64,000 bases of DNA from Carettochelys insculpta (taxonomy: Eukaryota > Chordata > Testudines > Carettochelyidae): NCBI RefSeq assembly GCF_033958435.1, contig NC_134158.1:3863837-3927836 (forward strand). Reading direction: 5' to 3'. A model generated the notes under the pieces. That model was given only the letters and a program-made list of their open reading frames with translations. It made no database searches and was not told the DNA's origin. Positions within the stretch are counted from its first letter, which is position 1, and each line of letters begins with the position of its first letter. Both the position numbers and the translations under genes were made by a program. This document shows, piece after piece, positions 19,359 to 32,559 of this stretch.

Positions 19359-19834
19359 GTGGCTGCCAAGGTGTGTGGTTGACACCGGTTCTGCAGTCCG
19401 GTGGTCTGATGGTCTGAAGAAGTAGGTCTGTCCCACCAAAGCTCACCGAATAAATTATTTTGCTAGTCTTTAAAGTGCTACTTGACTGCTTTTTGTTTTG
19501 GTTCTGCAGTCCATACAGGGTTAACAGCTCGATGGCATCAGCATGCTGCAGCGAGGGGTCGGGCTTTATGCAGATTAGCTGATCGCTTAGGGAGAGAAAC
19601 AACCACCACAGACGCAGCTCACAGGTCTGGTGGAATAACTTGTTTTAGAGCTGAATTATCTGGTGGGAGAGGTTTTGCTTTGACCAGCTAGAAAGGAGCT
19701 GCAGGATGAAGAACGTCGGTGTACTTGCCAATCTGTGAAAATCTTGTTGCAATGCTCACATGTGATGCATTGGCTTTAGTCGTCATGACATATAAAAGTG
19801 TCCAGACAGGTGGGCTGTGTAAAATGTTCATAGC
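19359..19834 (+). repeat. U2 5' flank plus Penelope tail, second copy (right arm)
   Basis: Mirror of 13,385-13,860: Penelope tail first, then the U2 flank, without CR1 insertion. Followed by poly-T, a GAAA microsatellite and the U2 relic at 19,899-19,921. Confidence 0.8.
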
Positions 19835-19898
19835 ATTAAGTCACCCCCTTTTTTTTTTTTAAAAAAAATAGAAAGAAAGAAAGAAAGAAAGAAAGAAA

Positions 19899-19921
19899 GG
19901 TCAAGGTCAAGTGTAGTATTT
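19899..19921 (+). pseudogene. U2 snRNA relic (right copy)
   Basis: Mirror of 13,303-13,325. The GAAA microsatellite in front of it is longer than in the left arm, which accounts for the 5-bp offset between inner and outer halves of the palindrome. Confidence 0.5.
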
Positions 19922-20133
19922 GAGATCACCTGCAAATGAAGTGTCAGTAATCTTGGCCTACTTTTTTGTTAGCCAGTAACTTTATCTGTTTTGCACAATG
20001 GTATTTTATGCAGTGTGTGTGGTTGAACTGCATCCATCTCAACAGAGCCATCCAGCATGGGAACTGTAACAGAGGATGTGGATACTCTAAGGATACTCTG
20101 TGCTATGTTCTCTGTGGATGTCTGGTTCTCTCC

Positions 20134-20844
20134 GGCTGCGTCTACACGTGCACGCTACTTCGAAGTAGCGGCACCAACTTCGAAATAGCGCCCGTCGCGT
20201 CTACACGCGTCGGGCGCTATTTCGAAGTTAACTTTGACGTTAGGCGGCGAGACGTCGAAGTCGCTAACCTCATGAGAAGATAGGAATAGCGCCCTACTTC
20301 GACGTTCAACGTCGAAGTAGGGACCGTGTAGACGATCCGCGTCCTGCAACGTCGCAATTGCTGGGTCCTCCATGGCGGCCATCAGCTGGGGGGTTGAGAG
20401 ATGCTCTCTCTCCAGCCCCTGCGGGGCTCTATGGTCACTGTGGGCAGCAGCCCTTAGCCCAGGGCTTCTGGCTGCTTCTGTGGCAGCTGGGGATCTATGC
20501 TGCAGGCACAGGGTCTGCAACCAGTTGTCAGCTCTGTGTATCTTGTGTTGTTTAGTGCAACTGTGTCTGGGAGGGGCCCTTTAAGGGAGCGGCTGGCTGT
20601 TGAGTCCACCCTGTGACCCTGTCTGCAGCTGTGCCTGGCATCCCTATTTCGATGTGTGCTACTTTGACGTGTAGACGTTCCCTCGCTGCGCCTATTTCGA
20701 TGTTGGGCTGAGCAACGTCGAAGTTGAACATCGACATTGCCGGCCCTGGAGGACGTGTAGACGTTATTCATCGAAATAGACTATTTCGATGTCGCAACAT
20801 CGAAATAAGCTATTTCGATGTTGGCTGCACGTGTAGACGTAGCC
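20134..20844. mobile_element. MITE with nested palindromes (right copy)
   Basis: Exact mirror of 12,380-13,090 as far as I can see. Confidence 0.8.
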
Positions 20845-20853
20845 TCCAGGACC

Positions 20854-21318
20854 TGGCAACTACAGCATAACGCAATCCTAGATTGATTTATCGAGGCCCT
20901 CCCGGCAGCCCTGGGTGGAGTGACAGTGGACTGCATCATCCTGGACACCAAAAGCCTGCTCAGACCAGACATCGTAATAACTAACGAGCGGGCAAAGAAG
21001 ATTACCATGGTGGATGTCTCCATCCCCTTCGAAAACCTGTCAGTGGCCTTCCGGGAAGCAAGGGCAAAGACGCTAGATAAATACACACCGCTAGCAAATA
21101 CACTAAGGACACAGGGCTACAAAGTGGAGGTACGTGCCCTGCTGGTGGGTGCCCTGGGGGCCTGGGACCCCCAGAACAAAATGGTCCTCCAGGCCTGCGG
21201 CATCAGCCGCCACTATGCCCGCCTCATGCGACAGCTAATGGTGTCAGATGCCATCAGATGGTCCCAGGACGTCTACACAGAGCATATTACAGGCCTCCGC
21301 CAATATCAGGACAAATAA
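20854..21318 (+). pseudogene. R2-like endonuclease-domain fragment (right copy)
   Basis: Mirror of 11,906-12,370, identical in translation, with the same in-frame stop upstream. Its probable 3' UTR continues to about 21,900. Confidence 0.75.
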
Positions 21319-22783
21319 CTGCCCAACTACCCAGAACTCATCTAACGGGCCCTACTACACAGAGAGAAGCCATCTCCTTACCCCTTCCCTAGCCTCCCTT
21401 TTCTTTTTTTCTTTTCCTCTCTGCCTCCCTTCGCAGTGCGTTCCTCCCTCGTTCCCCTTCCACTCATCGCCCACGACCCAGCCAACACGGAATATGGGGA
21501 ACGAGGACACGTGACGAGATGACGAACACGATACAGGACTGGGCGAAGTGGAAGCATTGGCTTCCACCCACCTTTTGAACTATTGCTGAAGTTCCACTTC
21601 CCTTCCATCTTGGCCAACCATGGAATGAAAAGATGGACCCCAAGTTGGGGAGTGTCGCAACCACTACCTCATGCACTCTTCTGATTCTTGGACCATGCTG
21701 CACCTCACGGGTTATGCCCCCCCCCACCCACCGGGTACGCAGTTCGTCCAGACGAGGCTCCTTTACAAAAGGATCCTGCCTACTTCAAAGTCTCTTTACG
21801 CCTATGAGCAGAGGGGAATAATAGCTCCCGTACACCCTGAGGAAGAGGGACGCGAAGGGGATGTGCCCTGCCTCACCCGGCTGCTGCTCCAGGAGTAACG
21901 GGGCTCCCCAGCCAGCCCCTTCCGGGGCGCTGAGCTAATGGGGGCGTTGGCCGCTGTGCAGGGAGCTCAGCTGTGCCGGGGCCGGGCCTCCTGGTGGGGG
22001 CGAGGAGCTGGGGCTGCTCCCGGGGGTGGGGGACACGTGGCGCCGCTTAGCCCCGCTGAGGGTGAACGCTGCTCTCGGAGGTCACCTGGGGCGACGTCCC
22101 CTGCAAGCAGGGCGCTGCGGGACCCAACTGGCCCGAGCCTGCCGCGGTCAGGGGAAAGGCGCCCCAGCCTGGCAGGGACCTGCTGCAGCTGGGGAACCCC
22201 CCGGCCCAGGGAAGCCCCCATCAGTCCCAGACCCACTGAGGGCAGGGGAGGGCTGCCGATCTCCCAGCCCAGCCCGATGTGGCGCCTCCCCCTGCCTCAG
22301 CCTGGGGGCTGTGTTGGGGGGAGGGCTGGGGGGGGGTCCTCTCTGCTGTAGCCCGGGGCCAGCCAGCACCCCAAGCCCTTTAGACCTGGCTCCACCCCAG
22401 AGCCCGCATGCCCAGGCAGCACCCTCACCCCCAACCCTCTGCACCAGCCCTGAGCCCCCCTCCCACACCCTGAACCCCTTGGCCTCACCCCCCCCCCACG
22501 CTTTGTCAGACTACTGATATGGAGGGGACTTGTCACATTTCACGAGGGGTGCAGGGAACAAATTCATTTCACAGGTGCCTGGGAAAAGTTAGCAGCAATG
22601 CTGAGTCTGAGCCTGGGTTTTACAGAGGAAGCATCAACCCAGCTGGGCCAACATCCCAGCCTTGTTTCCAAGGGGTGACCAACAGCTGGGGGGAGCGGGG
22701 GCGAGGAGGAGGACAAGCGGGAGCAGAGCGCATGAGAGAGGGGACTTGCATTTCGCTCAGGGTTAATCCACCCTTGGGACTGC

Positions 22784-22888
22784 CCTGCCGTGCACTGTAA
22801 GAACAACAAGTCCTGGGGCACCTCAGAGACTAACATTCTGGAGCATAAGCTCTCGTGGGCAAAGCCCCGCTTCATCCCAGAGTGCGCC
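22784..22888 (-). mobile_element. Penelope-type 3' tail fragment (right arm)
   Basis: Mirror of 10,336-10,440. A further tail fragment, mirror of 9,545-9,672, lies at 23,552-23,679. Confidence 0.6.
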
Positions 22889-24317
22889 AGCCTTTCTAGG
22901 TGGCAATGCGCCCACCGCTCACCTTTTCCCTCTCACTCTACAGGCTCGTCTTCTATTGGCCCAGCCTGCTACTGCTGACTGAGGACTGTTTCTCACCGCC
23001 TCTCTCCTTCTCTAGAGTTGCCCACTGCTCACCTTGTAATGATCCGCAGCGCGAAGGGTCTGTCCTGATCCCTTCCTGGAACAGCTGGTGACAGTCTCGC
23101 ATACATACAGCATCCATTCTCACTCACACAACAAGGAGCTTTCATTAGCACTGCTACAATCAGTACTGAGACTGAACAGCAAGTTAATTTCAAAACCATC
23201 ACACTGAATTCAATATCAGATACAGGTGAACACTACACAGAACTGAAAGAGTTTTATACTACAGGGGTGCAGCTTGCTTGCTTTTAGGCCCTTAATAACG
23301 GCCCATGGAAAAACTGCCAACTGTCTTCAGTTGCGTCTCCTCTTTGTCTTAAACCTGCACAATCAAAAACTTTCAATCTGTTCTTATTGGTTAACCAAAC
23401 CAGGTCTGACCAGGGGGACTGGAACAATTTTTCTCATGGGAGTGCTGATGAAGGGGAGTTGCAGCCATCTGCTTTCACCAGCCCTGGAGGCCTGCTGACC
23501 TAGAGCAGACCTGCCTCTCACAAACACACGGATTCTTTTCTCTGCAAAAAAAAAAAAAGGGGCAGTCTCTTAGCATTTTGAAGGCTAACAAAATAATTGA
23601 TGAAGGGGTGAGCTTTTCTGGAATAGACCCACGTCTTCAGAGCATAAGACTCAATATTTAAGGCACAGACAACCAAAACTAGTCATCAAGGTTGACTAAT
23701 CAGAAAACTCGGAATCAAAGTGGGCACATCAGAAGAGCGGTAGGAAGGGGAGAAATCCAGAGTCACATAAAACAAAGTGGCTTTGTCTACACTAGCCCAA
23801 AACTTCAAAATGTCCATGCAAATCGCCATTTTGAAGATTACTAATGAGACTCTCTTTAGAATGCGGGGGGGCAGGGTGGGGGGCAGCACTTGGAAATTGC
23901 AGCGGCTCGCGCTGCACAGCTGGTCCAGATGTGGAAATCCCCTTATTTTAATTTGCTGATAGGAATAAAGGGGATTTCGAAGTTGCCGGGGTTCTCCTGG
24001 AAAAGACCCCCACCTAAACCAGCACCGCAATTGCAAGGTGCCCCAACCATGCCCTTGCTAATGAGGTGCTAAATATGCATTTAACTGCTTTTAGAAATGC
24101 TAAATATGTATTTCAGTGTTCGCTTAGCAGCTTTTATAATAGTCATTTCTATGGTAATTTCAAAGTTTTGGGCAAGTAAAAACCCAACCTGGCCATAAAA
24201 CCATAAATGATTCTTACAACAAATTTACATACAAAGAACTCTGTTTGTGGTTTAGAAAAACAAGACTTTCAGACTTGAAGTCTATTTTTTTACCAAGAGT
24301 ATTTCCTCCCCGAAGGG

Positions 24318-24505
24318 AGATGCATCGTTCCTGGAAATACTGCAATACCAGGTCGATGCGTGGAGTGGATGGAGCAAGCCCCTATTCCATCTCCCTGTTC
24401 CAAAAATCCATTTAATATATAGTCCTCAGATAGAGGACGTATCAGATATTAAACTGATAAGAACAGATACTACACTTGATCTTAGCCAAAAGGCCGAGAA
24501 GCGAT
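24318..24505 (-). ncRNA. RNU2: U2 spliceosomal snRNA (right copy)
   Basis: Mirror of 8,719-8,906 and, by eye, identical over the whole length, including the nine departures from the human RNA. Its PSE-like element lies at about 24,545-24,564 and the octamer at 24,770-24,777. The two U2 copies are transcribed toward each other, toward the palindrome centre. Confidence 0.85.
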
Positions 24506-24838
24506 ACAGTTTTGTGAAAATTTTACGCAGCCCACCCATCAGGACACTTTTACACGTCACGACGAGTCACCCGAATGCAACACATGTGAGCCTTGCAACA
24601 AGATTTTTACAGATCGGCAAGTACACCTACTTTCTTCATCCTGCAGCTCCTTTGTAGCTGGTCAAAGCAAAACCTCTCCCACCAGATAATTCAGCTTTAA
24701 AACGAGTTATTCCACCAGACCTGCGAGCTGCCTCTGTGGTGGTTCTTTCGCTGCCTAAGCGATCACATAATCTGCATGAAGCCTGTCCCCTCGCTGCAGC
24801 GTGATGACGCCATCGAGCTGTTAACCCTGTATGGACTG
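24506..24838 (-). promoter_or_regulatory. U2 snRNA upstream region (right copy)
   Basis: Mirror of 8,386-8,718 with the same DSE- and PSE-like motifs. Confidence 0.6.
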
Positions 24839-24869
24839 CAGAACCAAAACAAAAAGCAGTCAAGTAGCA

Positions 24870-25700
24870 TAAGATCATAAGAATGGCCATACTGGGTCAG
24901 ACCAAAGGTCCATCCAGCCCAGCACCCCATCTGCCGACGGTGGCCAATGCCAGGTGCCCCAGAGAAGGAGAACAGAAGACAATGATCAAGTGATTTATCT
25001 CCTGCCATCCATCTCCTGCCTTTGTTCTGAAGCCTAGGGCACCATACCTTATCCCTGGCTAATAGCCATTTATGGACCTAACCTGCAAAAATTTATCAAG
25101 CTCTTTTTTAAACCCTAATAGAGTCCTGGCCTTCACAGCCTCCTCGGGCAAGGAGTTCCACAGGTTGACTGTGCGCTGTGTGAAGAAAAATTTCCTTTTA
25201 TTAGTTTTGAACCTACTACCCATCAATTTCATTTGGTGTCCCCTAGTTCTTGTATTATGGGAAAAGGTAAATAATTTTTCTATATTCACTTTCTCCACAC
25301 CATTCATGATTTTATATACCTCTATCATATCGCCCCTCAATCGCCTCTTTTCCAAACTGAAAAGTCCCAGTCTCTCTAGCCTCTCCCCATATGGGACCCG
25401 TTCCAAGCCCCTAATCATCTTAGTTGCCCTTTTCTGAACCTTTTCTAATGCCAATATATCTTTTCTGAGGTGAGGAGACCACAGCTGCACGCAGTACTCA
25501 AGATGTGGGCGTACCATAGTTTTATATAGGGGAAGTATGATATCTTTTGTCTTCTTATCGATCCCTTTTTTAATAATTCCTAACATCCTATTTGCCTTAC
25601 TAACTGCTGCTGCACACTGCGTGGATGTCTTCAGAGAACTATCCACTATAAGTCCAAGATCCCTTTCCTCATCTGTCGTAGCTAAATTTGACCCCATCAT
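24870..25700 (-). mobile_element. CR1 LINE, 5'-truncated (right copy)
   Basis: Mirror of 7,524-8,354; the 213-codon reverse-transcriptase fragment is identical. The insertion therefore predates, or was copied by, the palindrome. Confidence 0.95.
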
Positions 25701-25813
25701 GCACTTTAAAGACTAGCAAAATAATTTATTAGGTGAGCTTTGGTGGGACAGACCCACTTCTTCACACCATCAGACCACCGGACCGCAGAACCGGTGTCAA
25801 CCACACACCTCGG

Positions 25814-26287
25814 CAGCAACCCCCTGCTCTCATCCACTGCCATCGTCCCTCCCTTAGCAATCACGCTGCTGGGGATTGCCCTGAGGCACAACCCTGTGAT
25901 TTCAGCTCTGCAAGGCCCAAGCTGCTGCTCTGGGATTTCAGAGAGAGGCTGAAAGCAGCTACTTAACTCCACGGCAATTGGAGAGACTTGAACTGGTTTT
26001 CTCCTCCTCCTGGAGGTAACTCGCTTGCAGTTCTCCTCCTTGTTTTGGGCAGCCTGCTGTACCTGCAGTATTATCTGTTGCCTTCTGTCCAGAAAGCCTT
26101 CACCTTCTCTGATGGACCTGAGGGTTGGGATTTGTGCCTCAAGTCCTTTCACCTTCTCTTCTAAAATGGCTCCCAGCTTACACTTGGGCCAGAGAAAATC
26201 CTCTCTCTCATTCGGGAGGAAGACAAACACGGCACATGCCACGCAGGTCACAACACCAGAGCTCTCCCCAGCCACGTCACTCTCCAT
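25814..26287 (-). mobile_element. LINE ORF1-like fragment (right copy)
   Basis: Mirror of 6,937-7,410, identical in translation. Confidence 0.4.
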
Positions 26288-26578
26288 TGCTCCCTTGACA
26301 GAGATCCCTTATTTGTTTCTAGTGCCGCCTTGGAGGGCACAAGAGAAACCCCGTACAAGAAAGGTGAAAACAGGTGTGTGGCTCCTCCCAAAGGTGAGCT
26401 GCCTGTGAGCTGCTCCTGTTCGCTGCTCCTCACAGGAGTCGCTGGGGCTGCCTTCTTTCGGGGCTGCGAGCTGGCTAGGCCCGGCTGAGTTGTGAATGAA
26501 AAGCCCCGGGCAGCGCGGAACAGCCCACGTCCTGTGTCCCTCTCCCCGTGGCCAGCCCGGCCCCTCTGCGCACCCCAG

Positions 26579-26791
26579 CGGCAGACGGCCGTGGAGAGGC
26601 AGCTGGTGGCGTGGGGGTTCCTGGCTGAACAAGAGCGCCTCCTGCTGGCACGGCTGGGAGAGCTGGCCCAGGAGATCGGGCCGAGGGGGGAGGAAAATGC
26701 CACCCGGCTGGGGGAGAAGATTTCCCGGGCTGGCGCCCTCAACACACAGCTGGAGGGGACGTGTCAGCAGCCGGTGCTGGAGCTGCTGCAG
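26579..26791 (+). pseudogene. TRIM-family coiled-coil exon (right copy)
   Basis: Mirror of 6,433-6,645, with the same acceptor and donor; identical in translation. It reads rightward, away from the RING exon of this arm. Confidence 0.75.
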
Positions 26792-26868
26792 GTGAGAGGG
26801 CGCTGGACGTGCCCAGGGCCCTATTAAGGAGGGGACTGAGGTGCCTGAAGCTCCAGGCCCAGAACAAT

Positions 26869-27798
26869 TCAGACAGAATTTTTTCGAGAGACGTTTTGAA
26901 GCATATGCTCCAAAATCTGTGTTAGTCTGTAAGGGGCCACCAAGTCCTGGTGCCTTTGGCCTGGTGCACCTATGACACAGGCCTCACAGTCTTCAAAAAG
27001 CTTTTCCCGGAGGCAGTGCTTGAGGACAGTGTCGTGAGCGGGTGTGGCATAAACAACAACGCGCACGATCGAACGCAGACCTTTTTTACGCTGATGACAT
27101 GGGACTGGCTCAGCCAGTTCCATACCAAGCCTCCTTCTAAATTCCTCGTAGCCATCGTCCTTCGCATCATCTTCAGTGGTTTGTATCGGTGTTGAGCAAA
27201 ACCAAGGTGGATCCATTTCATCTTCGTTCTGACACAACGTCGTCCTGGGGTTTAGGGTCCTCAAGGAAGGCCTTGTCGAGCTCTGGAGAGATTCCCAGAA
27301 AGAAAATAATGTACGATCCTGTGGTCTTTTTAGGTTTTTACAAAATCCCATTACACGACCCCCCAACCTCGCTCATTCGTTTCTTACCTCTTTGGCTTCT
27401 TTTCCGTTCTCTTCGTCTGACTCCTTCAACCTGCGGCCGCCTTCCTCCGTAGGGGTGGACAAAGAGAGGCCGTCTACCTTGTCGGGCTGCCTCGAGAGCG
27501 GTTGGGTTTCGGGGTCGGGTTCCGGTGTATCCGTCAACAAGGGTTGGGCCAAAGGGCTCCCCTCGGCTACCGCCTCCCCCTCGCAGCTGTCGCGGATGCA
27601 GCGCTTTCTCCACGTGCGGCGGAGACCCGTCAGCACGTGAACAACGTCCGAACTCTGGCAGGGGTGGTGAAAGTGTCCATCTTCCCGCTCAGCATTTGCA
27701 CATTTCTGAAACACGCGCTCTTGGAAGAAGATGGCCTCTTTCTGGGGGTAGCGCTGTGCTCCGATTGGTGGAGGGGCGAGTCCTTCGAGGGGTCGCAT
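26869..27798 (-). CDS. Unrecognised two-exon gene (right copy)
   Basis: Mirror of 5,426-6,355: exon 1 is 27,388-27,798, the intron 27,283-27,387 and exon 2 26,869-27,282. Both reading frames and both splice signals are intact and the encoded protein is identical to the left copy. The 44-bp tandem array again lies upstream. Function unknown. Confidence 0.5.
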
Positions 27799-28108
27799 GA
27801 CACCCTTTCCTTCCGGTCTCACTTGACCCAGATGTACTCCTACCCCCGAAGGGAACGTCTTCCGGTGACAGGGGGCGGGCCTAAAGGAGTTGGGGAGGAA
27901 CTTCTGGTGACAGGAAGGAGGGGCAAAAGGGTTAAGGGGGTGGGACTTCTGGTGAAAGGGATGGGCGGAGCTAAAAGGGCTGGGGTGGGGCTTCTGGTGA
28001 AAGGGGCGTGGCTAAAAGGAAAAGGGGCATGGCTAACGATTGATGGTAGATCCCTTATACTACTAGGACCCATCACCAGGCCTGATAGTTTTGGAGTTTT
28101 TTCAATCT

Positions 28109-28204
28109 ATCCTGCCCCAGACCCTTGAAGGCCCTTCTGAAGGGTTAATCCCAGAGCCCTGGGTTTACCAGGCCAACGCTCTAACCACTGACCTCTCCCT
28201 CCTC
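28109..28204 (-). repeat. tRNA-derived SINE head fragment (right copy)
   Basis: Mirror of 5,020-5,115. Confidence 0.6.
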
Positions 28205-28859
28205 ACCACTGTTCCCCTCCAGCGGCAGAATAAAATGTCTATGTGCACCCAAGCCTGTGTGGCTGTGCGCCTGCAATAGAAACACAGGCGGCCAGCGCTG
28301 GGTGCTCTGCAAACCAGCTGAGTGGCCCTGAATCTTTCCTGGGCAGCCGCCCAAGCGCTCCGGGGTGGTCATAGAACTGGAAGAGACCTGGAGAGATCCT
28401 GGAGCGATTGTAATCCAGGCCCTCTATGGCAGCGCTCTCTGAAACGCTCCCACTTCCACGTGCAGGGCCAGGTGAGCAGGGAGGACTGCAGAGTCTCAGC
28501 GCAGGGGTGAGAGGATGGTGCCGGGCAGAGAGGTTCACATTCATTAGGAACTGGGGACACTTTTGGAGAAGCGGGAGGCTGTACGGGGGGGATGGGCCCC
28601 ACCTACCCCAAAACGGAACCAGGCTGCTGGCACTTAACACTGAGATGTCGCAGAGCAGTTTTTAAGCGAAGGGCTGGGGGGAGCCGACGGGTGCAGAGGA
28701 GCGTGTGGATTGGACACAGGCATCTCTTACGGGAGGGTCGATAAATAGGGATTCTCTGTGTTCTACTCAGGAGGAGAGGGCTGAAGAAGATAAAACGGGT
28801 AAAATCAGATGAGAATCAATCGACTGGAAAAGGATCTAATCCATCTGGAAAAGGCAGAC

Positions 28860-29076
28860 ATCAGAATCACACAATCACAGAATCCGAGGGCCGGAGGGGA
28901 CCTCAGGAGGTCGTCTAGTCCAGGCCCCTGCCTAAAGCAGGATCAACCCCCCCAGAGCGTCCCCTTTGGGTAGTTGAAGGCTGCTACCAAATCGCTCCCC
29001 AGTCTTCTCTTCAGGAAACTAAATAAACCCAAATCCCTCAGCTTCTCCTCATAGGTCATGTGCTCCAGCCCCTTCA
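28860..29076 (-). mobile_element. CR1 LINE 3' fragment (right copy)
   Basis: Mirror of 4,139-4,365 with small differences, including a changed tail. Confidence 0.85.
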
Positions 29077-29999
29077 TCCCCCTCCTTCCCCAGAGGGCAA
29101 AGAAGCAGGTCTGGGTGTTCAAAGGGACATCAGTGCCTGAGTCCCACTGGGTGGATCTCCAGTGGGAGCACAGAGCTCCATGGCCAGAAATCCAGTTGGG
29201 TCGTGTCCCTTCCCTTGCAAGGGGCGGCCGGGGCATGAGGGGCCCGCCAGGGCTGGAGAGCAGGCAGGGGCAGGTGGGAGACAGCGCTGCTTCCCCAGCT
29301 CAGCTCAAGCTACTCACCACTCCCTCCCTGTGCCTCAGTTTACCCTGAGGGGTTCCGTAGAGGCAAACCCGGCCCATGTGGTGCCTGTGCTGGGGAACGC
29401 AGCTCTTGTTGTCTGTCACAGGCCTCGGGGAGCTGAGGCAGGTGACATTTTGACACACGTTGGCCGGTCAAGGGGAAGTCTCCCCCTCACTTGCTCTGAG
29501 GCAGCTTGATGGAGCTGTGGGGCAGCCCAATGGGCTGCAGTAACCCCCATGCTCCTTGGTGTATCTCGAGTACGCTCACGATAGTGGCATAAAGCCCTTC
29601 TCGGTGAATTATCCGGACTGCCCCGCTCCCCGGGTTGCTGGGAACGTGTCCTCACTCACCAAGGGAAACCGAGGCGCAGAGTGACAGGGAAGTGAGGGAG
29701 AGCAGGCCAGAGCTCAAACCACTCGACCCCACTGCCCTCCCAGAGCTGAGAAGAGAACTCAGGAGTCCTGGTGCCCAGCCCTGCCCCTGCTTCAACTGCG
29801 AGATCTCCCTGTGCTCCTGCAATAATGTACCCATTAGGTGTAACCCTCCTTTGGGAGATGGAAATAGACACCCCGCCCCTCCCAACCCCGCTGCACTGCC
29901 CCTCGCCCCACCCCCATCCTAAAGCCAGCCTCTGAACCAGGCACCCATTTCACAGCCCCACACACTGAGCTCTGCACGGCCCTTCCTGCGCAGCCCAGC

Positions 30000-31110
30000 C
30001 CCCTGGTCACTCACTCATGGGCTCAGGACACGTGGCAGTGCCGGAGCGCTCCCCGCAGGCAGCGGCTGGGTCCCGGCCCAGCCCGGCCCAGCTGCAGCGC
30101 AGGGCGGCGGTGGCAGCGCCGTTGTGGCCGCGCCCCCCGCCCCTGGTGCTGTGCGGTGCGGCCCGGGGGAGGCGGCGCTGGGCGCCCCGGGGGTGCACCG
30201 GGAACACGTGACGTGCACGTGGCGGGTGTGTAGCGGGTGTGACAGTGTCACACCGACGGGCGGGGCGGGGCGCGGCGCTGCGGGGGGAGGGGCAGGACAC
30301 CGCGCACACCCGCTGCAGGGCCGGGCCGGGCGCGGGTGACAACAGCCCTGTCCCGCCCTCTGAGCGCGCGGGGGGGCGGGGCTCTCGGACGGGGCCGCGC
30401 ACGCGGGGGGGCGGGGCTCACCCCCAGGGGACTGTCCCCCCGTGGGGCTCTAGGGGGCACTGACCCCCCCCCTCCCGCAGCGCTTTGTGACGTGGGCGCC
30501 GAGCGGGCAGCGGCCGCCACAGCCCCGGCAGGGTCAGTCCGCGCAGCAGCTCCCGCGGCGCTCACTGCGCATGCGCGGTACGGGGGGCGGTGCATAGCCC
30601 GAGCTGCGCGGGGATGTTTCGTACAGCCCCGCCCGGCGGTGAGTGTCGGGGTTCCGGGCCGGGGGACGGGACAAGCTATGTGGGGGGTCGCTCACCCCGT
30701 GGGGGGGACACGGAGCCGGGGTAATGGGCGGGGGCGCTCGGTCCCCCCGGGGCTCAGCTCGGGCCCAGCGGGGGGAGGGGGGTGTGGTCCGGCCGTAGGC
30801 GCCCTCTGCGGGGGGGGGGGGGCCGTTCTGTCCAGTCTCCTGGGCTCCAAACGCTCTTGCCTTGGGGGGGGGGGGGGTGTGTGTCACGTGCTCCAGCGGG
30901 AAGCGGCGCTTCTCCTCCCCCGGGACCCGAGGGGCCGGGCTGGGACGCGCAGGCTGCGGGCACGTGCCGGGGGGGCGGGGCGCGGGGAGAGACGGTCCCG
31001 CGGGGCGGGGGGTCCGCACACACCGGGGTCTCTCGCGGCTCTGTGAGCCGGTGCCCAGGTGCCAGCTAAAGGTCTGGAGGAGCAAAGGGGGCGGGGGCGA
31101 TGCCGCACCA
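30000..31110 (+). promoter_or_regulatory. CpG-island promoter with NRF1 and E-box sites, inner right copy
   Basis: Mirror of 2,100-3,200. In transcription order: E-box/CRE cluster CACGTGACGTGCACGTG (30,205-30,221), NRF1 palindrome GCGCATGCGC (30,567-30,576), probable first exon ending at 30,638 before GTGAGTGT. Indels in G-runs make it less similar to its mirror than the inner palindrome is. No downstream coding exon recognised. Confidence 0.55.
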
Positions 31111-31189
31111 GCAGCTGCGCTGAGCAGCCAGGGCAGGCGGGGTTCTTTGGTTTGCGCTTAGTGCGGGCACAGCAGCAAGAGGAAAATTA

Positions 31190-32270
31190 CACTTATTAGA
31201 GGCCTTAACAGTTACTTTGTATTTATACACAGATGGAAATAATATAACTCAGACAAGTGATCGAAGTACCACAATTGTGAATTTTTGTTTAACTTTTCTA
31301 ACAGTTGATAGGAAACCGCTGGCAGCGATTTTACAACAGAAGCGGCTGCCGCGTGTGAAAGGGGGTTTTAAACTGACCGCTCACTTTATGAATGAAACCA
31401 AGATGGCCACCGAGTGAGTGACAGGCGAATGATTTTACTCGTGGTTACTACTATTTGCAGAAGGTCATTGCTGACCGCAGGTCGCCAGTTCAGGTAAGGG
31501 GAGGACCCGCTGGGGTTTGATACGCAAGATAAATTTTCTACAGTTCTACGTAAAAGATAGAACACTGCGATCCTCCGCTAATAGATCAAAGGGGTAAACG
31601 CGTTTTAAAGATAAGGTCAGGGCTTCCCGCGGTCTGAGTGACGGGCTTATGGTTTTAGCAGTTTATAGCCCAAAAACAGCTCGTACCCGCGGTTTTTAAA
31701 GGGGAAACAACACAATTTAACTAAAGAAAAGTTTTAGACAAATTCTCTAGCTTAAACTAATACAAATAATGTGTACACAAGAAAGGCAAGTTGCAGGTAT
31801 GATTTTCACCCCTGCCTTTTAGACCTGGTGGAACCAGAGTCTTTCCCTTAATTCCTATGGGAAAGAAGTGCAATACAGGTGTAATTCTTACCCCTGCCTC
31901 CTAGATCCAGTGTGACCCAAATTCTCTCAATCCCTCGGGACGAAGTAGATACGAACCAGGCATCCCCAGTCTCGGGAGTTAGTTCCAGACCTGGCCAGCA
32001 GCTGTAGGTGATTGAAAGTCAAAGGGGGGGTGGTTGCCAAGCTCCTTTATACCCCTTGTGGCACGTAGGCTTCTTCCTGGTCTCAAGTAGCCAATTGGGA
32101 GGAGTGTTTGAACCCCAGGTTTCCCAGGGAAGATTCAAGGCTCAATTTGCACCTGTGAATTGTGGACAATTGTGCACCTTTGGAGGTGGTGGGCGGGGTT
32201 CCCCAATCTTCCTGGGGAAGTGATCAAGGCTGGGGAAGTGATCAAGGCGTGTCAATTACCGAGATCAGCC
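31190..32270 (-). mobile_element. LTR-like segment (right copy)
   Basis: Diverged mirror of 920-2,000. The CACGTAGGCTTCTTCC and AGGCAGGGGT-type blocks are kept, while many substitutions and small indels separate the copies. Confidence 0.35.
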
Positions 32271-32559
32271 AGAAGGGCGGCCATTAGCTAGCCCATCCAC
32301 TGTCTGGTTTTTGTGTATAGCAGAGAGGCTGGGCGAGACAGCACACCTGTGTTCCCAGGACATCAACGGCCGCCTGCCTCCCCTGCTTATTTCTCTCTCT
32401 GTCTCTCCCAGTGGGGGGGGGGGAAGGAAGAAAAGGCCAAATAGGGGGTTCACGTCTGGCTACACCTCCCAGAGCTGAGAAGAGAACCCAGGAGTCCTGG
32501 TGCCCAGCCCTGCCCCTGCTTCAACCGCGAGATCTCCCTCTGCTCCTACAATAATGTAC